A stretch of 64,000 nt of DNA from positions 186,001 through 250,000 of the forward strand of contig JACKAM010000002.1 of NCBI GenBank assembly GCA_020635075.1, written 5' to 3'. The DNA is from Pseudobdellovibrionaceae bacterium. Its GTDB lineage: Bacteria; Bdellovibrionota; Bdellovibrionia; Bdellovibrionales; UBA1609. Below, piece by piece: positions 7,682 through 15,929 of this stretch. The stretch's first letter is position 1; every line of letters starts with the position of its first letter. A program made the translations under genes and the position numbers. The notes beneath the pieces were generated by a model, which saw only the letters and a program-made list of their open reading frames with translations, did not search any database and was not told the origin of the DNA.

Positions 7682-8812
7682 TTACACGGAAAGAACCTGG
7701 TCTAATTCTGGAAAAACCTGACGCCAATCCTGATTCCTCAGCTTATCCAAGAGAGCATTAAACTCCCCAAATTCCGAAAGATAGTTGGAATTTTCGGATT
7801 CGCCATGAACTGCCAGAAATCTAAGAACCTCGGCACGCCTGAAAAACTGGGGAAGTTGCTGAGAAATCCGGTTCTTCAGGCCAATTGGCAGCCCCACCAG
7901 CGACATCTCTTTGGGTTCAAAAAGAAAATCCAAATTCCAATTCACCCCATCTCCAGCAGTATCCCTTATCCAACCTTCGAGTTGAGGCAGGTGAAGAGCA
8001 TTAAACACACTGACCACGGTGTGGACGCTCAACTCCACGCTTGGGCAGTTGGTCTGTAAGTCCAAGAACTGGCTAAAAACCTTTTGCGTGGTTTTCCAAT
8101 CGGCGCCATAACGCAAATACTCGTTCACCTGACCCACCCCATCAATGCTGCAAAAAATCTTAGCCGTTTTGCACGAGCGGATCATCTCCTCCCATTCGGC
8201 GGACAGGTGAACCGAGGTGTTTGTGGTCATGTGTAGGCAGATGTTTTTAAGCCACCCCCTCTCATCCATGTAATGAAGAAACTCTAGGTTCTTTTTCTCG
8301 TATAAGGGTTCGCCTCCAAGTATCTTGAGCCAACCCAGGCGGGACAGATCCCATTGTCTAAAGTCCCAGTCCAAGAAGTGTCGTCTGGGACCCGAGTAGC
8401 CCATAACCACCTTCGCGTCTTCATACCAGGATGACGAGAGTTGAGCATTGCACATACGGCAAGCCATATTGCAGGCATTTGAAAAGGAAATCTCCAAAGA
8501 CTGGAGAAACGGCTCTCCCAAAGGCTGGGGAAAACGATGGTTACCCCGGGTACGAAGACTGGATCGGCTTGCCGTTTCGTCGCTCAAACATTTTTCACAC
8601 CCCTTGGCCCACTGCCCACCCAACATCCTTCGGCGAAGCCCCTCCATTTCGGGACTATAAAAAGCTTCATTCACTGTCTTGTAGGAACTGAGCAGCTGTC
8701 GGTCCAAAAACCGACAACAGGGCAAGATGAGCCCTTCCGGCAAAACCGCGGCATGTCTCCATACCATTCCACACTGTCCCTGTGGATAAATCTGTTGTTC
8801 AGGTGGACTCAC
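7682..8812 (-). CDS. radical SAM protein with twitch/SPASM-like cysteines
   Basis: 376 residues. The radical SAM cluster motif CxxxCxxC is C114, C118, C121, followed by a core with GGEP-type (LKILGGEPLYEK) and later strands. Additional cysteines at 14, 32, 33, 72 and 75 precede the core and probably bind an auxiliary iron-sulfur cluster, as in twitch-domain radical SAM proteins. Such enzymes cleave S-adenosylmethionine to start radical chemistry, often on peptides; no small precursor peptide is visible nearby. The GTG start at 8812 has GGGAG upstream and lies 13 nt behind murB, so it is read as part of the dcw operon, in the slot where ddl is commonly found. Substrate and role in the envelope are unknown. 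Confidence 0.85.
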   Translation of the reverse strand: MSPPEQQIYPQGQCGMVWRHAAVLPEGLILPCCRFLDRQLLSSYKTVNEAFYSPEMEGLRRRMLGGQWAKGCEKCLSDETASRSSLRTRGNHRFPQPLGEPFLQSLEISFSNACNMACRMCNAQLSSSWYEDAKVVMGYSGPRRHFLDWDFRQWDLSRLGWLKILGGEPLYEKKNLEFLHYMDERGWLKNICLHMTTNTSVHLSAEWEEMIRSCKTAKIFCSIDGVGQVNEYLRYGADWKTTQKVFSQFLDLQTNCPSVELSVHTVVSVFNALHLPQLEGWIRDTAGDGVNWNLDFLFEPKEMSLVGLPIGLKNRISQQLPQFFRRAEVLRFLAVHGESENSNYLSEFGEFNALLDKLRNQDWRQVFPELDQVLSV

Positions 8813-8825
8813 TCTTTCCCACTCC

Positions 8826-9731
8826 CTAAGACCAATCGCCTAAATAAATGACTTCCGTCTTTAACTCGATCTTGGTCAGCTCAAACACTGTCTGCTTGAC
8901 GTGCTTAATAACTGAATCAACATCGCTGGCAGTAGCCGTACCCGAATTGACGATAAAATTAGCGTGTTTGGGGGAAACGGTGGCGCCACCTATCGAAAAA
9001 CCTTTGAGCCCACACTTGTCAATCACAGCTCCGGCTTTATAACCGGGAGGATTAACGAACACCGATCCACAACTGGGCTGATCCAAGGGTTGCTTGCTCA
9101 AACGCAGTCGGTTGGCCTCCTTGACTCGACTTGGAATTTCCTCATCCACGTCCAGCGGACAACTCAGTCCAACTCTCACCAACACTCCCGGCTGCCAACC
9201 CTCGCTATGCCTGTAGGTCCATCTAATTCTTTCCGCGGGAATTGTCTCTCGCACTGCTTTGCCGTTGTCCAAACGGACGGTTTCAACCCAATCCACAATC
9301 TCACAGAATTCCTTGGGAGTCCGGTCCTCACTGACCCCGGCATTCATCACCACGCCTCCCCCCACATCACCGGGAAGACCGCTGAGAAACAAGGCCGGGG
9401 CTAGACGTTTTTGCATGAAGACTCTGAGTAACTGTGATTTGTGAGTTCCCGCCATGGCCACAATCTGTAATCGCCCTCCAGCCTCTTTGACATCCAGCCC
9501 AGCTAGACTACGCATAGACAGGACCAGGCCCTTAATTCCCTTATCACTGATTAGTGAATTGCTTCCCCCCCCAAGGATGGTCAAATCCAAGTTCTTCTTA
9601 TGACACCACTCGAGTGCGGCTTCCACCTCTTCTATGGACCGAGGCGAGCAAAAATACTCCGCCTTACCTCCGACCCTCCAAGAAGTCAGGTTGTGTAGGG
9701 CCATTTGTTCCTGAACCAAATCACTTCTCAC
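8826..9731 (-). CDS. murB: UDP-N-acetylenolpyruvoylglucosamine reductase MurB
   Basis: 301 residues. The FAD-binding segment ILGGGSNSL (about 51-59) and the later GLPGDVGGGVVMNAG and PSCGSVFVNP motifs, the last holding the catalytic Ser that protonates the enol, identify MurB. It reduces UDP-GlcNAc-enolpyruvate to UDP-MurNAc with NADPH in the cytoplasm. The GTG start at 9731 overlaps the murC stop by 4 nt (GTGA), which indicates translational coupling. Length and motif spacing fit the shorter, type II MurB of many non-enteric bacteria. Confidence 0.95.
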   Translation of the reverse strand: MRSDLVQEQMALHNLTSWRVGGKAEYFCSPRSIEEVEAALEWCHKKNLDLTILGGGSNSLISDKGIKGLVLSMRSLAGLDVKEAGGRLQIVAMAGTHKSQLLRVFMQKRLAPALFLSGLPGDVGGGVVMNAGVSEDRTPKEFCEIVDWVETVRLDNGKAVRETIPAERIRWTYRHSEGWQPGVLVRVGLSCPLDVDEEIPSRVKEANRLRLSKQPLDQPSCGSVFVNPPGYKAGAVIDKCGLKGFSIGGATVSPKHANFIVNSGTATASDVDSVIKHVKQTVFELTKIELKTEVIYLGDWS

Positions 9732-11116
9732 TTTTGGACCCCTTCATCCAAATAGGTTCTTACCGCATCACCAGTTTTCCATACATTGCCGGCACCAAGG
9801 GTCACTAATACATCCCCCTGCCTTAGAAACTGTCCCAGCCCTTCAATATTCTTGTCCCCACCATCACCAAGATAATCAACATTGGGGTGATGCATCTGTT
9901 GAACCAACAACCGAGCATTTACTCCCTGAATAACAGCTTCCCCGGCGGGATATATATCCATTACGAAAAGGTGGTCGGCATCCTTAAAACAGTCGAGAAA
10001 CTGCTCCCAACACAGCTGTGTCCGTGAATAACGGTGGGGCTGAAAAAGAACAACGAGACGACGATCGGGAAACCCTTCTTTAAATGCCGAAAGCACGGCC
10101 GAAACCTCGGTGGGATGATGACCGTAATCATCATAGAACAAAACCCCCGCAGCCTCCCCCCGTTTTTGAAATCTTCTATCGACGCCGCGAAAACGACTAA
10201 TACCTTCGGCACACGTTTCAAAATCAAGGCCCGCTGCCAATCCGGCAACAATAGCTGCAAGCGCATTCAGGGCATTGTGCCTTCCGGGTACGGGAATAAC
10301 AAACTCACCTAGCAATCCATCTTCCGTATGGACCTCATATTTTCCCTTTTCACCCTTCAATACAAAGTCATTATTGCCATCAAACCCATAATACAAAGTT
10401 CTCTTAGGGAAATCCGCAAAAACCTCTCTCACTTTTGAATCGTCGCCACAAAGTATGACTGATCCGTAAAAAGGGACTCTGGAGGCAAAGTCATAAAAGG
10501 CATTCTTAAGATTTTCAAAATCCTTGTAGTGATCCAAATGATCATTGTCGATATTGGTGACAATAACAATTTCTGGGCTCAATCGGTTAAAACTACCGTC
10601 AGACTCATCGGCCTCGGCCAGGAGCCACTCTCCCTGACCCAGCTGCGCAGTTGACTTGATCACGTCCAATCTTCCGCCTACGATAATGGTGGGATCTACT
10701 TTAGCCGTCAAAAACACAGAGGCCGCCATGCTTGTCGTAGTGGTCTTCCCGTGGGTTCCCGCAACGGCCACGCCCCTCTTCAGTCGCATCATCTCAGCCA
10801 GGGCCTCAGCCCTGGGAATCAATGGGACCCCTCTGCGCCGGGCCTCGCGGTACTCCTCATTGTGGGGCTTGACGGCGCTCGAATAGACGATCACCTCTGA
10901 GTCACCGATCTGGTCTCCCTGATGACCGATAAAGACCTGAATCCCCATCTCGGTCAATCTCTGTACCTGAGCATTTTCCTGCATATCACTTCCGGTAACA
11001 TGAGCACCCATGTTGTGCAAAAGTTCAGCCAGGCCACACATACCAATTCCACCAATGCCGATGAAATGCACTTTTGCGTTGGTCAACTTTTTTAAGGTCG
11101 ATTTAATTTTGTTCAT
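9728..11116 (-). CDS. murC: UDP-N-acetylmuramate--L-alanine ligase MurC
   Basis: 462 residues from the chosen ATG at 11116. It begins with the dinucleotide-like GIGGIGMCGLAE (about 17-28), the ATP loop GTHGKTTT follows near residue 115, and the C-terminal ligase domain includes QPHRYSRT. MurC adds L-alanine to UDP-MurNAc. An open frame extends 42 codons further upstream, but those residues have no family counterpart and lie inside murG; the ATG at 11116 overlaps the end of murG by 14 nt, in line with the tight packing of the cluster. Confidence 0.96.
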   Translation of the reverse strand: MNKIKSTLKKLTNAKVHFIGIGGIGMCGLAELLHNMGAHVTGSDMQENAQVQRLTEMGIQVFIGHQGDQIGDSEVIVYSSAVKPHNEEYREARRRGVPLIPRAEALAEMMRLKRGVAVAGTHGKTTTTSMAASVFLTAKVDPTIIVGGRLDVIKSTAQLGQGEWLLAEADESDGSFNRLSPEIVIVTNIDNDHLDHYKDFENLKNAFYDFASRVPFYGSVILCGDDSKVREVFADFPKRTLYYGFDGNNDFVLKGEKGKYEVHTEDGLLGEFVIPVPGRHNALNALAAIVAGLAAGLDFETCAEGISRFRGVDRRFQKRGEAAGVLFYDDYGHHPTEVSAVLSAFKEGFPDRRLVVLFQPHRYSRTQLCWEQFLDCFKDADHLFVMDIYPAGEAVIQGVNARLLVQQMHHPNVDYLGDGGDKNIEGLGQFLRQGDVLVTLGAGNVWKTGDAVRTYLDEGVQK

Positions 11117-12215
11117 TTGAGTTTTTTCCCGCCATCTCTGCCAAAAGAACTTTCGCAGTTCCCTCCGCGGCCTTGGGTTGATGAAATCGACGAATGTTCC
11201 CCGATAACTGCTCCAGCCGGGCTGGATTCCGAACAATCTCACGAATAATCCTAACCAATCGATCTGGAGTGAAATCCTTCTGGATTACCATCACCGCAGC
11301 ATCATCCTTTACCAAAGCTTCAGCATTCTTCTGCTGGTGATCATCAGACGCAAACGGAAAGGGAACCAAAATGGCCGGTTTTGCCGCTGCCGCCAACTCG
11401 GCGATAGTACTCACTCCTGCCCGACATATCACCATATCCGCCCAGGCATATTGCTCATGAATATTGGGTAGATACTCCCTGACATCCACGCGAGCCCCAT
11501 CCGACTGGTACTTGGCTTTCACCGAGGCAAAATCATGCTTACCTGTTTGATGTATGATCTCCACCTGATCGAGCCAATCTCCGCCCTTGCAAACAGCATC
11601 ACAAACCGTATTGTTGATTCCCCTTGCCCCTTGGCTGCCACCGAATATTAAAATTCGCAAAGGACCGAGGTGGGGTCGCCTACTACCTGCCAACTCCTCA
11701 ATCTCCTTGCGAACCGGCAAACCAATCTTGAGTACTCGCTTTACTCTCAAAAGATCTTTGGCCTCGCTGAAGACCACCAATCCAAGGCCCACAACCTTTG
11801 CCAGCCATCGATTTGCGAGGCCAGGATAGGCATTAGGCTCCCAAATAACCGTTTTAAATCCACACAAAGCTCCCACAAATAGCACGGGAGCCGAAGCAAA
11901 CCCACCCACCCCCAATAGCAGTTTAGGTCTGAATTTGAGCAACAAAAACAGGGCAACAAAGAAAGATAGTGGTAAGCCTACTAGGGTTTTGAGCCTCTCG
12001 CCCAATCCCACGTTTCTGTTCAGACGACCAATGGGGACCAGATGAAGAGGAAAACCCTGGTTGGGAATTATTTGAGTTTCTAGGCCGACGGGAGATCCAA
12101 CAAAATGAATGTCCAATTCAGAATTCAATTCAAGAAGTCCCCTCGCTATCGCCAGGGCCGGATAGATGTGTCCGCCTGTTCCACCACCCGCTATAAATAC
12201 CGTCTGCCGCGCCAT
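11103..12215 (-). CDS. murG: lipid II synthase MurG
   Basis: 370 residues. The glycosyltransferase-B motif GGGTGGHIYPALAIA lies at about 10-24, and the C-terminal half has FGGSQGARGINN and the UDP-GlcNAc-binding stretch around CRAGVSTIAELAA. MurG transfers GlcNAc to lipid I on the cytoplasmic face of the inner membrane to make lipid II. The stop lies inside the murC start region. Start ATG at 12215, 23 nt after ftsW. Confidence 0.96.
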   Translation of the reverse strand: MARQTVFIAGGGTGGHIYPALAIARGLLELNSELDIHFVGSPVGLETQIIPNQGFPLHLVPIGRLNRNVGLGERLKTLVGLPLSFFVALFLLLKFRPKLLLGVGGFASAPVLFVGALCGFKTVIWEPNAYPGLANRWLAKVVGLGLVVFSEAKDLLRVKRVLKIGLPVRKEIEELAGSRRPHLGPLRILIFGGSQGARGINNTVCDAVCKGGDWLDQVEIIHQTGKHDFASVKAKYQSDGARVDVREYLPNIHEQYAWADMVICRAGVSTIAELAAAAKPAILVPFPFASDDHQQKNAEALVKDDAAVMVIQKDFTPDRLVRIIREIVRNPARLEQLSGNIRRFHQPKAAEGTAKVLLAEMAGKNSNEQN

Positions 12216-12238
12216 TAACTATTTCCAATTCCCGGAAA

Positions 12239-13360
12239 CTAAATTCTGGCCGCTCCGCGCTTCGGCCGCGTCTGTTTATTCTGCCTGTCTATGTTTAACA
12301 GCCAGCCAAAGCCAAGACAAGTCATCACCAAAGAACTTCCACCATAACTCAGGAAGGGGAGTGTGAGACCTTTTGTCGGCAGGAAGCCAAGAACAACGCC
12401 GACATTAATAAAAACTCCAAGGCCGAAAACAACTGTTAAACCTAATGCCGCAGCTCGCGCATAGAGATCCGATGCTTTCACCGAAATCTGGAATCCACGG
12501 AACACCAGGACGCCATAGAGAAGCAGCACCAACAAGAATCCCACATAACCAGTCTCCTCGCCAAGTACCGCCAATGTAAAATCTGTGTGTGCTTCAGGAA
12601 GAAAAAATAGCTTTCCCTGCCCCTGACCAAGGCCCGCACCCCACACTCCCCCAGCAGAGAAGGCCAACATGCTCTGAATTACCTGAAATCCCTTTTGGGC
12701 GGGGTCGGACCATGGATCCAAAAAAGCCTTCATTCTCGCGGCTCTATAGGGAACATTGACGACCAGGAAGTAAAAGGCCGGCAAAGCAAACGCGAGTCCT
12801 CCCAAAATGTAACGCCATCGTAAACCAAATGCGAAGAGCATCAGAAAGCACACAGACACACAAATGGCGAAAGTTCCAAAGTCCGGCTGACGCAAGACCA
12901 GCAATAAGGGCAGTCCCAAAAAGACAAAGCGAAAAAACCATTGCCCGCCGGAGAGACGCTGATCGGGTCGACTCAGGTAAGTCGCCATAACCAGCGGGAG
13001 CACCAGCTTAATCATTTCGCCTGGCTCGAATCTTTGCCCAAAAGGTAGCTTCACCCACCGTTGGGCCCCCCCGGCCTTGATTGCCAATTCAGGAACAAAC
13101 GTGAGAATAAGCCCTACAACAGCCACTACCCACAAAAGGGGGGTGCCGATTCGTAGCCACTTAAAGGGCATGTAAGTGCCACCCAATAGAGCCAACACCG
13201 CCAAACCCGTAAACACCAGCTGACGACGAAAGATCAACAGTCCGTCGCCGTGCTTTTCCATGGCAAAAATGTAGGAAGAACTATAGACCTGAACCAGGCC
13301 CAATCCTAGGAAGAAGAAAACGACTAGCAGTAGCCCCTTATCAACTTGCCATTTCCTCAC
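12239..13360 (-). CDS. ftsW: septal SEDS glycosyltransferase FtsW
   Basis: 373 residues, strongly hydrophobic with about ten membrane spans, and no large soluble domain. SEDS-family landmarks include FEPGEMIKLVLPL, the periplasmic loop with GAGLGQGQGKLFFLPEAHTDF split over the catalytic region, and the C-terminal LPFLSYGGSSL. FtsW polymerises lipid II into septal glycan with its partner FtsI, encoded in the same cluster. Its place between murD and murG favours FtsW over RodA. The start is GTG at 13360, preceded by AAGGGGG; a 62-nt gap separates it from murD. Confidence 0.94.
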   Translation of the reverse strand: MRKWQVDKGLLLVVFFFLGLGLVQVYSSSYIFAMEKHGDGLLIFRRQLVFTGLAVLALLGGTYMPFKWLRIGTPLLWVVAVVGLILTFVPELAIKAGGAQRWVKLPFGQRFEPGEMIKLVLPLVMATYLSRPDQRLSGGQWFFRFVFLGLPLLLVLRQPDFGTFAICVSVCFLMLFAFGLRWRYILGGLAFALPAFYFLVVNVPYRAARMKAFLDPWSDPAQKGFQVIQSMLAFSAGGVWGAGLGQGQGKLFFLPEAHTDFTLAVLGEETGYVGFLLVLLLYGVLVFRGFQISVKASDLYARAAALGLTVVFGLGVFINVGVVLGFLPTKGLTLPFLSYGGSSLVMTCLGFGWLLNIDRQNKQTRPKRGAARI

Positions 13361-13422
13361 AAGCAGCCCCCTTGATGCGTCCGCTTATTCTAGCATAGGG
13401 GAGCTCGTAACTGCGATAGTTC

Positions 13423-14805
13423 TCAGCGGAATTTATTCACCAATTCCTTAAAGTAGTTTCCTCTCTCAACATAGCTGTCAAAGATATCGAAGCTCGAACA
13501 GCCAGGCGAAAGAAGAACCACATCACCAATCCTAGACTTTTGGTAGGCAATCAATATGGCCTCCTCAAAGGTCCCAATGAGAAAGGTCTCACTGTAATCG
13601 CCCACATCCCGGTTGATTCGCTCCTTCGCCTCGCCCACCAGGATTAAGGTCTTAACCACCCGGCGAATCCGATCCTTAAGAGGAGCAAAGTTGAGATTGG
13701 TGTCCTTTCCTCCCATGATAAGAATGACATTCTCATCGAAGGAATCAAGAGCCCGCATCACAGCGTGAACGTTGGTCGCCTTGGAATCATTGTAAAACTG
13801 AACCCCCCCAACCTTGCGCACGTACTCAAGTCGGTGAGGCATACCAGGAAATTCATCAATGACCCGTTGAATAGCTTCATGGGTGGCGCCGTGTTCACGG
13901 GCCACCAAAATTGCCGCCATCACGTTTTCATAGTTGTGTTTACCGCGCATTTTAGCGTTGGACACCGTGTAGTACTCGATTTCCGGACCGGTGCGCACCC
14001 GAATCTGATCCTTGATCAAAACCGCACCACCGATATTCATGATTTGCGGTTCAAGGGTGGGTTTGCGAGAGAAGTAGAAGATTCGACCTCTCTGGACAGC
14101 TGGGTCCCGAGCCAATTCCACCACCGCGTTGTCGTCGGCGTTGAGAATGCTGGTTGTGGACTGATTGGTGTTAAGGAAAATCCGTCTCTTGGCATTGACG
14201 TACTCTTCCATGCTCCGATAGCGATCCAAGTGATTTTCAGCCAAATTCATGAAGACAATATTAGAGGGGTTGAAATTCTCAACATGCTCCAATTGGAAAC
14301 TACTGACCTCTAAGATCACCACCTGGGCCTTTTCTCCAGCGCGCAGGTATTCACTCAGCGGCTCGCCAAAGTTACCGCCAACCCAACAATTGACCCCAGA
14401 GCGACTCAAAAACTGTTCTACCATCCGGGTGGTTGTCGTTTTACCATTGGTTCCAGTAATGGCGATAACCGGTTCCTGAATAAACTGTGAGCAAAACTCA
14501 AATTCACCCGTAACTTTGACCCCATGGCTGCGAGCATAATCAAAGATTTTCAGGTGAGGGGGGACACCGGGACTTAGGATAATCAAATCCTGCTGAAGAA
14601 ATGTCTTTGGCGTGTGCCCTCCCAAGTCATAATGAACCTCCAACCCAGACATGGCCTCCAAATGGTTGGCCAATTCCGCCTTTGACTTGTGATCACTCAC
14701 CGTAACTTCGGCACCATTTTCAGTTAACAGGCGAGCAAGAGAAACCCCCGTTCTCGCCAGACCCACAATCAGAATCTTCTTTCCCCTAATTTCAGACAAC
14801 TCCAT
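13423..14805 (-). CDS. murD: UDP-N-acetylmuramoyl-L-alanine--D-glutamate ligase MurD
   Basis: 460 residues. The N-terminal Rossmann segment KKILIVGLARTGVSLARLL, the ATP loop ITGTNGKTTT (near 115) and the C-terminal MGGKDTNL and LSPGCSSFD motifs are those of MurD. It adds D-glutamate to UDP-MurNAc-L-alanine. The ATG at 14805 has AGGAAAG 4 nt upstream and lies 13 nt behind mraY. Confidence 0.96.
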   Translation of the reverse strand: MELSEIRGKKILIVGLARTGVSLARLLTENGAEVTVSDHKSKAELANHLEAMSGLEVHYDLGGHTPKTFLQQDLIILSPGVPPHLKIFDYARSHGVKVTGEFEFCSQFIQEPVIAITGTNGKTTTTRMVEQFLSRSGVNCWVGGNFGEPLSEYLRAGEKAQVVILEVSSFQLEHVENFNPSNIVFMNLAENHLDRYRSMEEYVNAKRRIFLNTNQSTTSILNADDNAVVELARDPAVQRGRIFYFSRKPTLEPQIMNIGGAVLIKDQIRVRTGPEIEYYTVSNAKMRGKHNYENVMAAILVAREHGATHEAIQRVIDEFPGMPHRLEYVRKVGGVQFYNDSKATNVHAVMRALDSFDENVILIMGGKDTNLNFAPLKDRIRRVVKTLILVGEAKERINRDVGDYSETFLIGTFEEAILIAYQKSRIGDVVLLSPGCSSFDIFDSYVERGNYFKELVNKFR

Positions 14806-14818
14806 GATCTTTCCTACC

Positions 14819-15895
14819 TCATCTCAGTTTCAGTGTGCTCAAACTCAGCACGGCTAAAAGAATGCTTACAATCCAAAAACGAACAATAATCTTAGTCTCA
14901 TCCAAACCCTTGAGTTCATAGTGGTGATGAATCGGGGCCATGCGGAACACCCTCTTTCCCGTTAACTTGAAGGACGCCACCTGGGTAATAACGGAAAGGG
15001 CCTCTACGACGAATACACCACCTAACAAAACCAATAATAACTCGTTATGAGTTAACACGGCCATTACGCCAAGAAATCCACCCAGGGACAAACTGCCCAC
15101 ATCGCCCATGAAGACCTGGGCGGGAAAGCTATTGAACCAAAGGAAGGCCAGCCCAGAGGCAACGACGGCTGCTGCCAGGATTGTCAACTCACCAGATCCA
15201 GTAACAAAGGGAATAGCCAGGTAACGAGCGATCTCCGAGTGTCCCGCAACGTAGGCGAAGATCATGAATGTTCCAGCACAGACAATAACTGGAAAAATCG
15301 CCAGTCCATCCAAACCATCGGTAAGGTTCACTGCATTGGCGCACCCGACGATTGTGAGAGCCGCAAAGGGGACATAGAACCAACCGAGATCAAAATGAAC
15401 TTCTTTGAGGAAGGGGACCGAAAGAACTGTGGTGATCTGACCATCCCATACCAAATAGGCCACGACTAAACCGGAAATCAAAAACTCAAGCAACAGTCTT
15501 AGCCTACCCGACAGTCCTTTTGAGTTCTTCTTAGCCACCTTGAGATAGTCATCTCGGTAGCCAATCAAACCAAACCCATAGGTCACGACCAAAACCGCCC
15601 AGACCATAGGATTCAGCATATCGACCCACAATATCGCTGGAGCCAGTAGTCCCATGAGAATCAGTCCACCACCCATGGTTGGTGTTCCGGCCTTTTTCTT
15701 GTGGCTTTGTGGCCCGTCCTCGCGAATGCTCTGGCCCACCTGTTTTTTCACCAGATGACGAATAAAATAGGGACCAAGGATCCAACAAAGAAAGAAGGCC
15801 GTAAAAAATGAAATGAAAGTTCTAAATGTGATGTAACGAAAGACGTTCAGAGCAGAGATTGAATCCGACGCCTCATAGAGCCAACGATAGAGCAT
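14819..15895 (-). CDS. mraY: phospho-MurNAc-pentapeptide transferase MraY
   Basis: 358 residues with about ten membrane spans. Catalytic landmarks are present: the aspartate pair region DGPQSHKKKAGTPTMGG near residues 40-56, NLTDGLDGLA in the middle, FMGDVGSLSLGG, and the histidine loop PIHHHYELKG near the end. MraY joins UDP-MurNAc-pentapeptide to undecaprenyl phosphate, giving lipid I. Length is that of E. coli MraY (360). Confidence 0.97.
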   Translation of the reverse strand: MLYRWLYEASDSISALNVFRYITFRTFISFFTAFFLCWILGPYFIRHLVKKQVGQSIREDGPQSHKKKAGTPTMGGGLILMGLLAPAILWVDMLNPMVWAVLVVTYGFGLIGYRDDYLKVAKKNSKGLSGRLRLLLEFLISGLVVAYLVWDGQITTVLSVPFLKEVHFDLGWFYVPFAALTIVGCANAVNLTDGLDGLAIFPVIVCAGTFMIFAYVAGHSEIARYLAIPFVTGSGELTILAAAVVASGLAFLWFNSFPAQVFMGDVGSLSLGGFLGVMAVLTHNELLLVLLGGVFVVEALSVITQVASFKLTGKRVFRMAPIHHHYELKGLDETKIIVRFWIVSILLAVLSLSTLKLR

Positions 15896-15929
15896 TTACC
15901 CGCATTCCCGTAATCAGCTGTGCGTTGCC

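Larger units (their letters stand above)
6530..7686. repeat. 14-bp inverted repeats bracketing palindrome and IS element
   Basis: TGTAAGGTATCAAG at 6530-6543 and its complement, with one difference, at 7673-7686. The left copy follows the lipoprotein stop; the right copy contains the stop codon of the radical SAM gene. They enclose the palindrome 6541-6622 and the IS30-family element, and look like the outer stem of one palindromic region later split by the insertion. Confidence 0.6.

Noticed and set aside
11117..11242. 42-codon N-terminal extension of MurC
   Set aside because: Lies inside murG, without family similarity; ATG at 11116 fits the family start.
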